Source: Ruegeria atlantica (GTDB lineage Bacteria > Pseudomonadota > Alphaproteobacteria > Rhodobacterales > Rhodobacteraceae). Taken from it: a DNA stretch of 64,000 bases. Numbering within the stretch: the stretch's first letter is position 1; each line of letters begins with the position of its first letter. The notes under the pieces are model-generated. The model saw nothing but the letters and a program-made list of their open reading frames with translations. It had not been told where the DNA came from and did not search any database. The position numbers and the translations under genes are program-made. The DNA lies in the NCBI RefSeq assembly GCF_013033965.1, contig NZ_WQFE01000002.1:186001-250000 (forward strand), written 5' to 3'. Positions 52,555-62,002 of this stretch are shown here, piece after piece.

Positions 52555-52998
52555 TCACTCGCTGAAGGTCGCGAGATAGGCCGCGATGTCGTCAGCGCCC
52601 TTCTTTAGCCTGACGCTCATATTGGGGCGCGCGGTTTCGTCGTCCAGATATTCCTTGATGAATACGATCGGGTCTTTGGAATACGTGGCGATATTCTCTT
52701 GCGTCCAGACCAGCCCTTCCTGACCGGCGCGGATCATGTCGTCGGTGAACATTCCGATGGGCAAACGCTCGCTTCCGTTCAGGTAATCTGACTCGGTTCC
52801 GGCGACACGCCCGACGACTCCGTAAAGATTCGGGCCGGTTATGCCGCCTTTGACCAGAACTTGGCCATCTTTGATGATTGCGTGGCAAGAAGAGCAGCGA
52901 TTGTAGAGTTTTTCACCTTTCGCCGGATCACCGGCCGCGGCGACCTGAGACGACATGGTCAGTGCGAAGGTCAGTACATGTGCAAAGAGCTTTGACAT
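52555..52998 (-). CDS. Periplasmic c-type cytochrome
   Basis: This 147-aa protein has a signal peptide (MSKLFAHVLTFALTMSSQVAA), one heme site CSSCH and a probable Met ligand in RPNMSVRL (class I, c2-like). It probably shuttles electrons in the periplasm. It is near petABC but convergent with the GST gene and separated from petA by about 490 bp. Confidence 0.87.
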   Translation of the reverse strand: MSKLFAHVLTFALTMSSQVAAAGDPAKGEKLYNRCSSCHAIIKDGQVLVKGGITGPNLYGVVGRVAGTESDYLNGSERLPIGMFTDDMIRAGQEGLVWTQENIATYSKDPIVFIKEYLDDETARPNMSVRLKKGADDIAAYLATFSE

Positions 52999-53484
52999 AG
53001 AGAACGTCCTAAAGTGGTTCGGATATCTTCAGGGCCATCGTCGATTCCCGTCAAAAGTGCAATCGAAAACAGGCATGGCTAGACCATTGTAAAATATGTA
53101 TTTTCTACTCAATTTATGCACAGTTGCGGACCTGCTGCACAATAAGGCTTAAGTGGTATAACAAGGTCAGGATTTCGCAAATCCGTACCCGATGAACTGT
53201 CTGGGACAGGAACAGATCTACAAATCTTGATCATGCATACGCAGAGCGAATCACATTAGAACTGAACAGCGGCGGTTGGCGGATTTCTTCGCATAAACGC
53301 GCCGATAGCTTGAAAATTTTGCCCTTCGTTGTGACATGAAAGCCCAGATACGGCGCACTGCGCGCCTATGACCGCTGGACGAACCGATTTCTCCCGGCTA
53401 GATAGCCGCGATGAGACGCCGCTTTGATGCGGTGCTGATGCATGTTTGCCCGCGCCCGCGGGCGCCGGAATCGGAGAAAACCTC
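52999..53484. other. Intergenic region upstream of petABC
   Basis: About 486 bp without a credible gene. It contains an AT-rich stretch (about 53080-53160) suitable for promoters and lies between divergent cytochrome c and pet genes. A PetR binding site would be expected here but none was identified. Confidence 0.4.
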
Positions 53485-54069
53485 GTGTCCCACGCAGAAG
53501 ACCACGAAGGCACCCGCAGAGATTTCCTCTACTACGTCGCAGGCGGCGCAGGTGTCGTTGCGACGGGTGCAGCCGTATGGCCCCTGATCAATCAAATGAA
53601 CCCATCGGCAGACGTTCAGGCGCTGTCCTCGATCCGCGTGGATGTGAGTGGCGTTGAACCCGGTACACAGTTGACCGTGAAATGGCTGGGTAAACCCGTG
53701 TTTGTCCGCCACCGCACAGGTGCCGAGATTCAAGAAGCACAGGAACAGGATGCCGAAGGTGTTGACGCACTGCCTGATCCGCTGGCGCGCAACTTCAACC
53801 TCAGCGCTGACGCACCGGCGACCGACGCCAACCGTGTGATGCCGTCGCCCGAAGGCGAAGCGCCGGGCGCGTGGATTGTGCAGATGGGCGTATGTACGCA
53901 CCTCGGCTGTGTGCCTCTGGGCGATGCAGGTGACTTTGGTGGCTGGTTCTGCCCCTGCCACGGATCGCACTACGATCTGGCCGGACGTATCCGCAAGGGA
54001 CCCGCACCTGAAAACCTGCCTGTTCCGCCTGCGGAATGGGTGGACAACAGCACCATCAAGCTCGGCTAA
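53485..54069 (+). CDS. petA: Ubiquinol-cytochrome c reductase Rieske iron-sulfur subunit
   Basis: This 194-aa subunit has a Tat-like membrane anchor ([20 protein letters not shown]) and the two [2Fe-2S] motifs CTHLGC and [12 protein letters not shown] 53485 is used as start because GGAG precedes it. It lies 15 bp upstream of petB in a petABC operon and carries electrons from quinol to cytochrome c1. Confidence 0.95.
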   Translation: MSHAEDHEGTRRDFLYYVAGGAGVVATGAAVWPLINQMNPSADVQALSSIRVDVSGVEPGTQLTVKWLGKPVFVRHRTGAEIQEAQEQDAEGVDALPDPLARNFNLSADAPATDANRVMPSPEGEAPGAWIVQMGVCTHLGCVPLGDAGDFGGWFCPCHGSHYDLAGRIRKGPAPENLPVPPAEWVDNSTIKLG

Positions 54070-54084
54070 GGGAGACCCAAACTT

Positions 54085-55416
54085 ATGTCCGGAATTCCCC
54101 ACGATCATTACGAGCCGAAGACAAACGGCGAGAAGTGGCTGAACAGCCGCCTGCCCATCGTCGGCCTGATTTACGACACCATCATGATCCCCACCCCCAA
54201 GAACCTGAACTGGTGGTGGATCTGGGGCATCGTCCTGGCGTTCTGCCTGGCGCTGCAAATCGTCACCGGTATCGTTCTGGTGATGCACTACACCCCGCAT
54301 GTTGATCTGGCCTTTGCCAGCATTGAACACATTATGCGCAACGTGAATGGCGGCTACTTTATCCGTTATCTGCACATGAACGGCGCGTCGCTGTTCTTTG
54401 TCGCGGTCTACATTCACATGTTCCGTGGCCTGTACTATGGCTCGTACAAAGCCCCGCGTGAAATCACATGGATCATCGGTATGCTGATCTATCTGATGAT
54501 GATGGGCACCGCCTTCATGGGCTACGTTCTGCCTTGGGGGCAGATGTCCTTCTGGGGTGCGACCGTGATCACCGGCCTGTTTGGCGCGATCCCGTTTGTG
54601 GGTGACGCGATTCAGACCTGGCTGCTGGGCGGACCGGCGGTGGACAATGCCACGCTGAACCGCTTCTTCTCGCTGCACTACCTGCTGCCGTTTGTGATTG
54701 CGGCGCTGGTCATCGTGCACATCTGGGCTTTCCACACCACCGGCAACAACAACCCCACTGGTGTTGAAGTTCGCCGCACGTCGAAAGCCGAGGCCGAGAA
54801 AGACACCCTGCCTTTCTGGCCGTACTTCGTGATCAAGGACCTGTTCGCGCTGGCCGTGATCCTGGTCGTGTTCTGGGCGGTTGTCGGCTTCATGCCGAAC
54901 TATCTGGGCCACCCGGACAACTACATCGAAGCGAACCCGCTGGTCACACCTGCACACATCGTGCCCGAATGGTACTTCCTGCCGTTCTACGCGATCCTGC
55001 GCGCCTTCACCGGTGAGGTCTGGGTCGTTCAGTTCGCCAGCTTCATCACCGGCGGCATCATCGACGCCAAGTTCTTCGGTGTGATTGCGATGTTCGGTGC
55101 GATTCTGGCCATGGCGCTGGCGCCCTGGCTGGACACGTCGACCGTGCGTTCGGGCAAGTATCGCCCGATGTTCAAATGGTGGTTCTACCTGTTGATCATC
55201 GACTTCTTTGCCCTGATGTGGTTGGGAGCGATGCCCGCGGAAGAGCCCTATGCGACCTTCTCGCTGATCGCATCGGCCTACTGGTTCGCCTATTTCTTCG
55301 TGATCCTGCCGATCCTTGGTGTTATCGAAAAGCCGCTGCCGCAGCCCGAGACCATCGAGGAAGACTTCAACGCGCATTATGGCAAGGCTGACGCCGACGC
55401 CACGCCGGCCGAGTAA
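54085..55416 (+). CDS. petB: Cytochrome b of the bc1 complex
   Basis: This 443-aa membrane protein has eight or more helices, heme b histidines in the conserved helices (e.g. [20 protein letters not shown] with its Leu-His, and [19 protein letters not shown]) and the quinol-site PEWY motif ([12 protein letters not shown]). It is the catalytic core of complex III. Confidence 0.97.
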   Translation: MSGIPHDHYEPKTNGEKWLNSRLPIVGLIYDTIMIPTPKNLNWWWIWGIVLAFCLALQIVTGIVLVMHYTPHVDLAFASIEHIMRNVNGGYFIRYLHMNGASLFFVAVYIHMFRGLYYGSYKAPREITWIIGMLIYLMMMGTAFMGYVLPWGQMSFWGATVITGLFGAIPFVGDAIQTWLLGGPAVDNATLNRFFSLHYLLPFVIAALVIVHIWAFHTTGNNNPTGVEVRRTSKAEAEKDTLPFWPYFVIKDLFALAVILVVFWAVVGFMPNYLGHPDNYIEANPLVTPAHIVPEWYFLPFYAILRAFTGEVWVVQFASFITGGIIDAKFFGVIAMFGAILAMALAPWLDTSTVRSGKYRPMFKWWFYLLIIDFFALMWLGAMPAEEPYATFSLIASAYWFAYFFVILPILGVIEKPLPQPETIEEDFNAHYGKADADATPAE

Positions 55417-55433
55417 GAAGAGGGACCGGAAAC

Positions 55434-56219
55434 ATGTTCAAGAAACTTGCAATCGGTGCCGCGTTTGCTTTGGCCCTTACCCCTGCTGCGTCCTTCGCAG
55501 CAGGTGGCGGCGAACAGCACATCGAAGACTTCCACTTCTCGTTCGAAGGCCCCTTTGGCACCTGGGATCAAAACCAGCTGCAGCGCGGTCTTCAGATCTA
55601 TACCGAGGTTTGCGCGGCCTGCCACGGCCTGCGCTATGTGCCTCTGCGTGATCTCGAAGCGCTGGGCTATTCAGAAGAAGAAGTCATCGCCTATTCGGCA
55701 GAAAACTTCGAAGTGTTCGACCCCGAGCTGGACGACTTCCGTCCGGCCATCCCAACCGACCACTTCCCGGTCAATGACGGTGTTGGCGCACCGGACCTGA
55801 GCCTGATGGCCAAGGCCCGCGCCGGTTTCCACGGACCCTATGGTCTGGGGATCAACCAGTTTTTCAAAGGTATGGGTGGTGCAGAGTACATCGCCTCGCT
55901 GCTGGACGGCTATACCGGTGAAGAGAAAGAAGAAGCAGGCACCATCCTGTACGAGAACAAAGCCTTCCCTGGAGGCTGGATTTCGATGGCGCCGCCTCTG
56001 GCCGAAGATCAGGTTGAATTCACCGATGGCCATCCGGCCACCGTTGAAGCCATGTCCGAGGACATCGCGGCCTTCCTGATGTGGACCGCCGAGCCGAAGA
56101 TGATGGAGCGCAAATACTCGGGCTTCGTCGGTGTGATCTTCCTGTCGCTCCTGTCGGTGCTGCTGTACCTCGTCAACAAACGCTTGTGGGCTGGTGTGAA
56201 AGGTAAGCGCCAGCACTAA
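55434..56219 (+). CDS. petC: Cytochrome c1 of the bc1 complex
   Basis: This 261-aa subunit has a Sec signal ([20 protein letters not shown]), heme motif CAACHGLRY, a probable Met ligand in [10 protein letters not shown] and a C-terminal membrane anchor ([18 protein letters not shown]). It is the last gene of petABC; a terminator follows 21 bp after the stop. Confidence 0.96.
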   Translation: MFKKLAIGAAFALALTPAASFAAGGGEQHIEDFHFSFEGPFGTWDQNQLQRGLQIYTEVCAACHGLRYVPLRDLEALGYSEEEVIAYSAENFEVFDPELDDFRPAIPTDHFPVNDGVGAPDLSLMAKARAGFHGPYGLGINQFFKGMGGAEYIASLLDGYTGEEKEEAGTILYENKAFPGGWISMAPPLAEDQVEFTDGHPATVEAMSEDIAAFLMWTAEPKMMERKYSGFVGVIFLSLLSVLLYLVNKRLWAGVKGKRQH

Positions 56220-56240
56220 GTCCGCCTGCAGACAGAATTG

Positions 56241-56276
56241 AAAACCCCCGCACCATCCGGTTGCGGGGGTTTTTTC
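56241..56276 (+). terminator. Terminator of petABC
   Basis: AACCCCCGCA (56243-56252) pairs with TGCGGGGGTT (56262-56271) around CCATCCGGT, followed by TTTTTC. Beyond it is a GGCCTGCGGCC palindrome and a CCCCGAGGTATTTTTGGCC block resembling intergenic elements common in this family. Confidence 0.93.
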
Positions 56277-56360
56277 TTGCCTGCTCGGTGAAGGGGCCAG
56301 CCCCTTCTTGGCCTGCGGCCAATTCAACCCCGAGGTATTTTTGGCCAGATGAAGAGCGGA

Positions 56361-57617
56361 TCAGGCTTTGAGTTGGGTGTCGGTTTGTCCGATGATCGTT
56401 GCAGTCACGATCTGACCCTCGGGCTGGGGGGTGTTGAACGCGACCTCGGTGAATTGCTCGGTTCGGCCCATATGCGGGTTCTCCATCAAGATGTGATGGG
56501 TATTGCCGATCTGAGCCTGCAGATGCTTTGTAACCTGTGCTTCGCCCGCTGCACGCAGGCGGGCAGCGCGATCCTTGATGAGTTTACCGTTCACCTGCTG
56601 TGGGATGCGGGCCGCCGGAGTACCTTCGCGTTTGGAATAGGGGAAGACGTGCAGCCAGGTCAGCTCGCAGTCGCTCACCAGCTTTAGCGAGTTTTCGAAA
56701 TGCGCGTCTGTTTCGGTTGGGAAACCGGCGATAATGTCGGCGCCAAAGGTCATGTCTGGGCGCAATTTTCGCGCCTCTTCGGTAAAGCGGATGGCATCGT
56801 CACGCAGGTGGCGTCTTTTCATCCGTTTCAGGATCAGGTCGTCACCATGCTGCAGTGACAGATGCAGGTGGGGCATCAGGCGCGGCTCGGTCGCAATCGC
56901 CTGCATCAGGTTCTCATCCACCTCGATCGAGTCGATCGAGCTGATCCGCAGGCGCGGTAGATCGGGCACCAGTTTGAGGATGCGCATGACCAGATCGCCC
57001 AGCTTGGGCTGTACTGGCAGGTCTGCGCCCCACGACGTCAGGTCAACGCCTGTCAGAACGACCTCGTTGTAGCCCCGGTCGACCAGCCGCTTGATCTGAT
57101 CCACCACAACGCCCGCAGGGACGCTGCGCGAGTTCCCACGACCGTAGGGAATGATGCAGAAGGTGCAGCGATGATCGCAGCCATTCTGGACCTGCACATA
57201 GGCGCGAGACCGGGTTCCGAAACCGTCGATCAGGTGGCCTGCGGTTTCGGTAACGGACATGATGTCGTCGACCTGCACCGCCTCGGTTTCGCCGATGAAA
57301 TCAGCGGCCATGCCAGTCCACGTCTCGGGTTGCATCTTTTCCATGTTGCCAATGACCGCATCGACCTCGTCCATCTGGGCAAAGGTTTCGGGCTCGGTCT
57401 GGGCCGCACAGCCGGTCACGATCAACCGTGCATCAGGGTTTTCCCGTCGCAGCTTGCGGATTTCCTGCCGGGCTTTGCGCACTGCCTCAGCTGTAACGGC
57501 GCAGGTGTTCACGATCACCGCGTCGGTCAGTCCGGCCTGCGCCGACAGCTCTTTCATCGCTTCGGTTTCATACGCATTCAGGCGGCAACCCAGCGTCGTG
57601 AATTTGGGGGCGCTCAT
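56361..57617 (-). CDS. mtaB: tRNA threonylcarbamoyladenosine methylthiotransferase MtaB
   Basis: This 418-aa radical SAM enzyme adds a methylthio group to t6A37 in tRNA. It shows TTLGCRLNAYETEAM and NTCAVTAEAV (MTTase domain cysteines), then the radical SAM CDHRCTFC and a C-terminal TRAM-like region. It overlaps dapF by 4 bp. Confidence 0.92.
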   Translation of the reverse strand: MSAPKFTTLGCRLNAYETEAMKELSAQAGLTDAVIVNTCAVTAEAVRKARQEIRKLRRENPDARLIVTGCAAQTEPETFAQMDEVDAVIGNMEKMQPETWTGMAADFIGETEAVQVDDIMSVTETAGHLIDGFGTRSRAYVQVQNGCDHRCTFCIIPYGRGNSRSVPAGVVVDQIKRLVDRGYNEVVLTGVDLTSWGADLPVQPKLGDLVMRILKLVPDLPRLRISSIDSIEVDENLMQAIATEPRLMPHLHLSLQHGDDLILKRMKRRHLRDDAIRFTEEARKLRPDMTFGADIIAGFPTETDAHFENSLKLVSDCELTWLHVFPYSKREGTPAARIPQQVNGKLIKDRAARLRAAGEAQVTKHLQAQIGNTHHILMENPHMGRTEQFTEVAFNTPQPEGQIVTATIIGQTDTQLKA

Positions 57618-58456
57618 CCCAGCGACTCCAGGAATTCCGGTGTCAGCGTGCCCGAGAAGACATGGCAGGTGGGTCCGGTCATCCAGACGCCATCGTCGCG
57701 CCAGTCGATCCAGATCGTCCCGCCATCCAGCTCAATTTGTACTTTGCGCCCGGTCAGGCCGCGACGTGCGGCCGCAACGGACGTGGCGCAAGAGGACGAG
57801 CCTGAGGCCAGAGTGACGCCTACGCCACGTTCCCACACGCGCATACGGATATGATCCGGCCCGATGATTTGCGCGACCTGCACATTGGTGCGCTCGGGGT
57901 AAAGCGGGTGATGTTCATAGCGCGAACCGAACTCGATCAGAGGGATGGCTTCCGCGTCGTCGACAAAGAATGTGCAGTGTGGGTTGCCCATCCCGGTGGC
58001 TGTCGGTGTGCCTTCGATCGGAAGCTCCAATGTGTCGACCTCTTCAGCCAGCGGAATCTCGTTCCAGTTCAGCTGTGGCTGGCCCATGTTGACCGAGGTC
58101 AGGCCGTCGCCGGCGTCTTGCGCATAAAGGGTGCCGCGTTCGGTCGTCAGTGTCAGTTCGGATTTGCCCGACTCCTCCATCAGGAAGCGGGCAATGCAGC
58201 GGGTGGCATTTCCGCATGCCGCCGAGGTGGATCCATCTGAATTATAAAACACCAGATGCGCATCCGCCTCGCCGTTTTCGATAACAGCCAGCTGGTCGAA
58301 ACCTACGCCGAATTGCCGATGCCCAATTCCCCGCGCAAGCGCTGGGGTAATCCGCGCCAAAGACGCGCGCGCATCCACAACGACAAAGTCATTGCCCAGC
58401 CCGTGCATCTTCATGAAGGGCAAACCAGTGTTCTGTAATCCTTGCATGGCGGGCAT
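57614..58456 (-). CDS. dapF: Diaminopimelate epimerase
   Basis: This 280-aa PLP-independent racemase has both catalytic cysteines (SAACGNATRC and GSSSCATSVAA) and the N-terminal MKMHGLGNDFVVVDA. It makes meso-DAP for lysine and peptidoglycan. ATG 58456 is preferred because AGGG precedes it; ATG 58447 is possible. mtaB follows by overlap. Confidence 0.95.
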   Translation of the reverse strand: MPAMQGLQNTGLPFMKMHGLGNDFVVVDARASLARITPALARGIGHRQFGVGFDQLAVIENGEADAHLVFYNSDGSTSAACGNATRCIARFLMEESGKSELTLTTERGTLYAQDAGDGLTSVNMGQPQLNWNEIPLAEEVDTLELPIEGTPTATGMGNPHCTFFVDDAEAIPLIEFGSRYEHHPLYPERTNVQVAQIIGPDHIRMRVWERGVGVTLASGSSSCATSVAAARRGLTGRKVQIELDGGTIWIDWRDDGVWMTGPTCHVFSGTLTPEFLESLG

Positions 58457-58667
58457 ATAACCCTGCGCCCGAAAGGAATCCACCCTGCGATGCAGATTCC
58501 TGAAAAAAGGGGGTTGACCCCCCTGCGCCACCTGCCTAATTAGGCCGCCTATCGGGTCGCCGGAAACACTGATTACTCTGGCGAAACGAGGTGCAATTAA
58601 GGTCTTGAACCCGGTTGGGAAAATGACTTAAAGAGCGCCACGGATCGACGAGATCCAACAAAAGAGT

Positions 58668-58743
58668 GGGCCGTTAGCTCAGTTGGTAGAGCAACTGACT
58701 TTTAATCAGTGGGTCGCAGGTTCGAATCCTGCACGGCTCACCA
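58668..58743 (+). tRNA. tRNA-Lys (anticodon TTT)
   Basis: The acceptor GGGCCGT pairs with ACGGCTC (one G-T pair), the D arm is GCTC/GAGC, the anticodon stem ACTGA/TCAGT encloses CTTTTAA, and TTCGAAT is the T-loop. CCA is encoded. It marks the left edge of a lower-GC accessory island. Confidence 0.96.
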
Positions 58744-58766
58744 CTTTAACCGATTGATCGGAAACG

Positions 58767-58806
58767 AAAAACGGGCAGCGTTGACGCTGCCCGTTTTCGG
58801 TTTTTG
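58767..58806 (+). terminator. Terminator after tRNA-Lys
   Basis: AAAACGGGCAGCG (58768-58780) pairs perfectly with CGCTGCCCGTTTT (58785-58797) around TTGA, followed by TTTTT at 58801-58805. Two partial TTTTTGCAAC repeats follow (58801-58820). Confidence 0.9.
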
Positions 58807-59104
58807 CAACATTTTTGCAACGTCTAACGTTAACTTATCGATCTCATTTTGTTGAATACCGCGCCGGATAAGATGGGGAGCCTAGCCATTTTTTTCAGCC
58901 ATGGAACAGTTCGAATGAAACAGTCCAGTTTGCGTATCAGAAAACTAGCCCAATTGGCTCACTCTGCAACGTGATTATAGGGCGTCGGCTTGGGCGGCTG
59001 GCACGAGATGTAACTCTGTGCGTTAGCGGCCTGTGAATTGTTGCAATGCATGGTTGAACTGTGTCTAGTGACAGAAAGTGCAATAACCGTTGGTTTACAA
59101 ATAG
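58807..59104. other. Island left-end intergenic region
   Basis: About 300 bp between the tRNA-Lys terminator and the first island gene. AT-rich, no gene and no integrase. No copy of the tRNA 3' end was seen here or further right in the window. Confidence 0.4.
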
Positions 59105-60037
59105 ATGATTGAGCAACCCGTAACGATTTACTTCGATCTTGAGCCTAATGCCCGACCGACAATCGGGGCGATAGGGCGTGCTATGGTTGAATTTGAGAAA
59201 ATGGCTGGTGAGGCCATCTATTTGATGGAGCCAGGCGTTGAATTTTCGCTAGTCTATGAGACATCTGGAGAGGGAAGTCTCCGTATCATAACTCTGCTTA
59301 GAGGAGTCGTGACGCGCGATAGATTGAAGACACTTGCTATCATTTTGACAACAACTCTATTCAACAACGCAGTGGGACACTTTCAAGGTAAAGCGATGGA
59401 TGAGGTGGTCGAGGCTTTGGCTGACGAGAACACAACCTTAACCGATGAGGACATTGCCCGAATTGCTGAAGCCGTGTCGAAAATTGAGCGTTCAGAAACT
59501 GTCAAAACACCTCGGAGAGAGTTCTTTAAGGCAGTCGAACAAGATCAGGCGATTTCGGGGGTTGCCGCTGTTCCAAACGATAAAGACAAAAGGCCCGAAG
59601 TAATCGTGCCACGAGATGAGTTTCTGGAGCGCGCTACTCGCCATCCTGCGATAGAAAACGAAGATGTGGCTGAGCCACGTGTGGTCCCGGAACGGTTGGA
59701 AGTGGTTCTTGTTCAGCCTCCGCTAATCGACAGCAATCGACAGTGGAAGTTGTTCGCGAATGGGCATGAGTTTGGAGCAAAAATGCTTGATGAACGCTTC
59801 AAGCATCAAATCCTTGAGGGCACAACTGATCTACGATTGGCGGGTGGAGTGATATTAGATGTTACGCTTGAGGTAACCCAAGTCAATGAAGGTGGCTTGT
59901 GGTACAATAAATCTTACGCTGTGACAGAAGTTCATAGTTGGCGGCAAAACCCACAGCAGGCTGACCTATTGCTCGCGCATGGCAGCGATGACGACGAGCA
60001 AGACGATCAGAACGACAACAAGAATGGGCCACGCTGA
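59105..60037 (+). CDS. Hypothetical island protein, 310 aa
   Basis: No family was recognised. The N-terminal 110 residues form an alpha/beta-like domain (MIEQPVTIYFDLEPNARPTI; SGEGSLRIITLLRGVVTRDR). A charged helical linker follows (residues about 110-195), then a C-terminal beta-rich domain (RQWKLFANGHEFGAKML, DLRLAGGVILDVTLEV) and an acidic tail (DDDEQDDQNDN). It is soluble, without a signal. Lower GC than the genes before tRNA-Lys suggests horizontal origin. It converges on a tiny membrane protein gene. Confidence 0.75.
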   Translation: MIEQPVTIYFDLEPNARPTIGAIGRAMVEFEKMAGEAIYLMEPGVEFSLVYETSGEGSLRIITLLRGVVTRDRLKTLAIILTTTLFNNAVGHFQGKAMDEVVEALADENTTLTDEDIARIAEAVSKIERSETVKTPRREFFKAVEQDQAISGVAAVPNDKDKRPEVIVPRDEFLERATRHPAIENEDVAEPRVVPERLEVVLVQPPLIDSNRQWKLFANGHEFGAKMLDERFKHQILEGTTDLRLAGGVILDVTLEVTQVNEGGLWYNKSYAVTEVHSWRQNPQQADLLLAHGSDDDEQDDQNDNKNGPR

Positions 60038-60145
60038 TTGGAACCCGACCCAATTGATGAACACTTGAAGGAGCACAACGGTAACGGCAATCGCGAGAAG
60101 TTCCGCGACGAGTTTTATTAGCCGTTTGACATAATCCTCGCTCAA
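59966..60145 (-). CDS. Small two-helix membrane protein (59 aa)
   Basis: A TTG-started reading frame of 59 codons encodes two hydrophobic helices (LVAELLAIAVTVVLLQVFI and WPILVVVLIVLLVVIAAM) around a short polar loop, with a charged N-terminus. AGGG stands 9 bp before the TTG. It overlaps the 3' end of the convergent 310-aa gene by 72 bp. Small membrane proteins of this shape are common effectors in phage-defence and toxin systems, but the role is unknown. Confidence 0.5.
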   Translation of the reverse strand: MSEDYVKRLIKLVAELLAIAVTVVLLQVFINWVGFQSAWPILVVVLIVLLVVIAAMREQ

Positions 60146-60271
60146 AATGTTGCACCCTGTTGTGTATTTACCCCAGCATTTGTCAAACTCACTGCAGAAA
60201 AGTAAACGCTCTTTCGGTCTTATGGTGTTTCGTCTTGAAGTCTTGGGATTCTAGGAAGGCCCACTCCCAAG

Positions 60272-60625
60272 CTATGATCTCCGCATCTTGTCGCGTCGGC
60301 CCCTTGCACAGTCGTAGCACGTATCGTCACCGGGTATTCTACGCTCCCCATGGCATTTTCGACACTTACGGTCAGGAGCAATGTAATATGCTTCTCCTCG
60401 CGCCCATGCCTCTGCCCTTGCTGGGTTAGGAGATGGTACACCAAGATCACCACGGTGATAGGCGTGCCATACTGCAATATTAGATACGCCAAGCAACTCA
60501 GCAATTTCCACACATTCGAGGGATTGGCTAAGGTGTTTTTTCTCGCGATATAGGCTTCTCGAGAGTTCAAGCGCTCTGGGAAACTCTCTCAAGTCGACCA
60601 GAGTTTTTCGTCTGTTGATGGCCAC
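60272..60625 (-). CDS. Zinc-ribbon/HTH-like small protein
   Basis: This 117-aa product starts at GTG 60625, 17 bp after the XRE gene stop. The middle part resembles a helix-turn-helix (CVEIAELLGVSNIAVWHAYH). The C-terminus has two CxxC pairs (CRKCHGERRIPGDDTCYDCA), a zinc ribbon. It is likely DNA-binding and in operon with the XRE regulator. Longer starts would overlap that gene and are rejected. Confidence 0.68.
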   Translation of the reverse strand: MAINRRKTLVDLREFPRALELSRSLYREKKHLSQSLECVEIAELLGVSNIAVWHAYHRGDLGVPSPNPARAEAWARGEAYYIAPDRKCRKCHGERRIPGDDTCYDCARGRRDKMRRS

Positions 60626-60641
60626 GTGTGTCAATCCTCGG

Positions 60642-60845
60642 TCAGTCCAGTAAAGCACCGACCTTGACACCCAGTGCTTTTGCCAGCTTGTCCACGACGG
60701 TGATCGTGGGATTGCGGGCTCCACGCTCAAGATCGCTAATATAGGTTCTGTGCAGCCCAGCTTCATGAGCAAATTCTTCCTGTGACCAGCCTTTCGACTG
60801 GCGCAGTCTGCGCATGTTTAAGCTTAACCGAGAACGAATGTCCAT
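60642..60845 (-). CDS. XRE-family transcriptional regulator
   Basis: This 67-aa single-domain helix-turn-helix protein (NMRRLRQSKGWSQEEFAHEA, GLHRTYISDLERGARNP) is like phage and mobile-element repressors. ATG 60845 is chosen over a TTG at 60863. It diverges from the HhH-like gene across 116 bp, suggesting it represses island genes. Confidence 0.85.
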   Translation of the reverse strand: MDIRSRLSLNMRRLRQSKGWSQEEFAHEAGLHRTYISDLERGARNPTITVVDKLAKALGVKVGALLD

Positions 60846-60961
60846 GCGGCAGTCAGGCCGCAATTGTCGGCAATCAGTCTACAGACGATCAGTGACATTT
60901 TACTTGACTGGCGGTAACTTAGGCGCCTACTTGATGTCACTAATCGTCGACATCTTGGGCT

Positions 60962-61690
60962 TTGACCTTGAACTTTGTCTCAATATCTTTGGTCGCAGAA
61001 CTAGCAGATCAAATTGAGAAAACTGATCTCGAGATTCCGGCCTTGGCTGGCGAGTACCGTTATGCCTCACTTCCCCTATGTGTCATTGACGCAGTTTTCT
61101 CAATCAGCGCACGCTACAGCAGCACGCAAAATACCGTGGAACGGTTTTGTCAATTTTCTGGTTGGACGCTCTTTGCTGCCGCGCGTGAAACTCGAGGTCC
61201 CGGTGAACATAGCGTTCATGAGTTCGTAGCAATTTGCGAAAACATCGTCCCCAAGGAAATGGCCGCATCTGTCTACGAAAATCGGCAAAGAACTTCTTCT
61301 CGCTCAGGCATTTTGAAGGCGGAGGCAGTCTATCTGTTTTGCCGCGCGTTATTAAGTGCTGGTATTGACGGTTTTACGGACTTGACTCAAGAACGCAGGG
61401 AATTTGCCGAGGCAATAATCTTAGGGTTACCTGGGCAGTCTAGTGGGATCGCTTTCGACTATTTTTTGATGCTTGCTGGCGACGACGATCTTGGAAAACC
61501 AGATAGGAGAGTTCAAAGTTTCATCGGCGAAGCCTTGCAAATGCAAAATCTTCCTCAGCCACGTCAAACCTCAGTGTTACTTCGACTTGCCGCCAAGGAG
61601 TTGCGAAGAAGAGGACAAAACTGGACATCGCTGACGCTGGATCGTGCAATCTGGGAGTATCATCGCACTAACGCGAATTTGGGTCTGTGA
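60962..61690 (+). CDS. HhH-GPD-like hypothetical protein
   Basis: This 242-aa product starts at TTG 60962. The segment LPGQSSGIAFDYFLMLAGDD followed by KPDRRVQSFI resembles the helix-hairpin-helix and aspartate of HhH-GPD DNA glycosylase-like proteins; AIWEYHR near the end and RNRQRT-like ENRQRTSSRSGILKAEAV belong to the same uncharacterised group. The usual KPDRM is KPDRR here. A role in DNA-base recognition is only an inference. It lies about 310 bp before the reverse transcriptase on the same strand. Confidence 0.65.
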   Translation: MTLNFVSISLVAELADQIEKTDLEIPALAGEYRYASLPLCVIDAVFSISARYSSTQNTVERFCQFSGWTLFAAARETRGPGEHSVHEFVAICENIVPKEMAASVYENRQRTSSRSGILKAEAVYLFCRALLSAGIDGFTDLTQERREFAEAIILGLPGQSSGIAFDYFLMLAGDDDLGKPDRRVQSFIGEALQMQNLPQPRQTSVLLRLAAKELRRRGQNWTSLTLDRAIWEYHRTNANLGL

Positions 61691-61841
61691 TTGTCCTCTG
61701 GCACTGCCATTCTGATAGCCACAAATGTTTTGAGTTTTCTGCGTAAAGCGTAAATGGCTGCATCATTGGAGTAGCTGTTTACAATCTAAGATTGACACCT
61801 CCCGAAGGCTTTGCTTTCTGTCTGGCATGGCGTGAAGCCTA

Positions 61842-61983
61842 GGTGGGGCGTGATCTACCTGGCCCTTATAGGGTCGATGACGACCTTTTCGGGAAACTGA
61901 ATTGGCGACAGTGGTTCGAGAGATCTACTGGATGGTATCGGCGACCAAAGGTTGCCGTTTCCCCTTACTCTATGCGCCCCACC
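61842..61983 (+). ncRNA. Candidate RT-associated structured RNA
   Basis: GGTGGGGCG (61842-61850) is perfectly complementary to CGCCCCACC (61975-61983), extendable by two G-U pairs, closing a 142-nt segment that ends 19 bp before the RT ATG. Inside are local hairpins: GGTCG-ATGA-CGACC (61872-61885), CAGT/ACTG (61909-61930) and GGCGACC-AAA-GGTTGCC (61940-61956). A further AGGCTT/AAGCCT stem (61806-61840) and a CAATCT-A-AGATTG dyad (61782-61794) lie upstream. The layout resembles retron or DRT ncRNAs placed 5' of their RT. Expression and ends are unproven. Confidence 0.6.
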
Positions 61984-62002
61984 GAAATTTAAGAGAGAAA
62001 TA

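Noticed and set aside
58801..58820. TTTTTGCAAC partial repeats as attachment site
   Set aside because: Short, low complexity and part of the tRNA terminator tail; no partner copy found further right.
61952..62002. Upstream TTG start for the RT
   Set aside because: It would translate part of the GGCGACC-AAA-GGTTGCC hairpin and has no ribosome site; ATG 62003 fits better.
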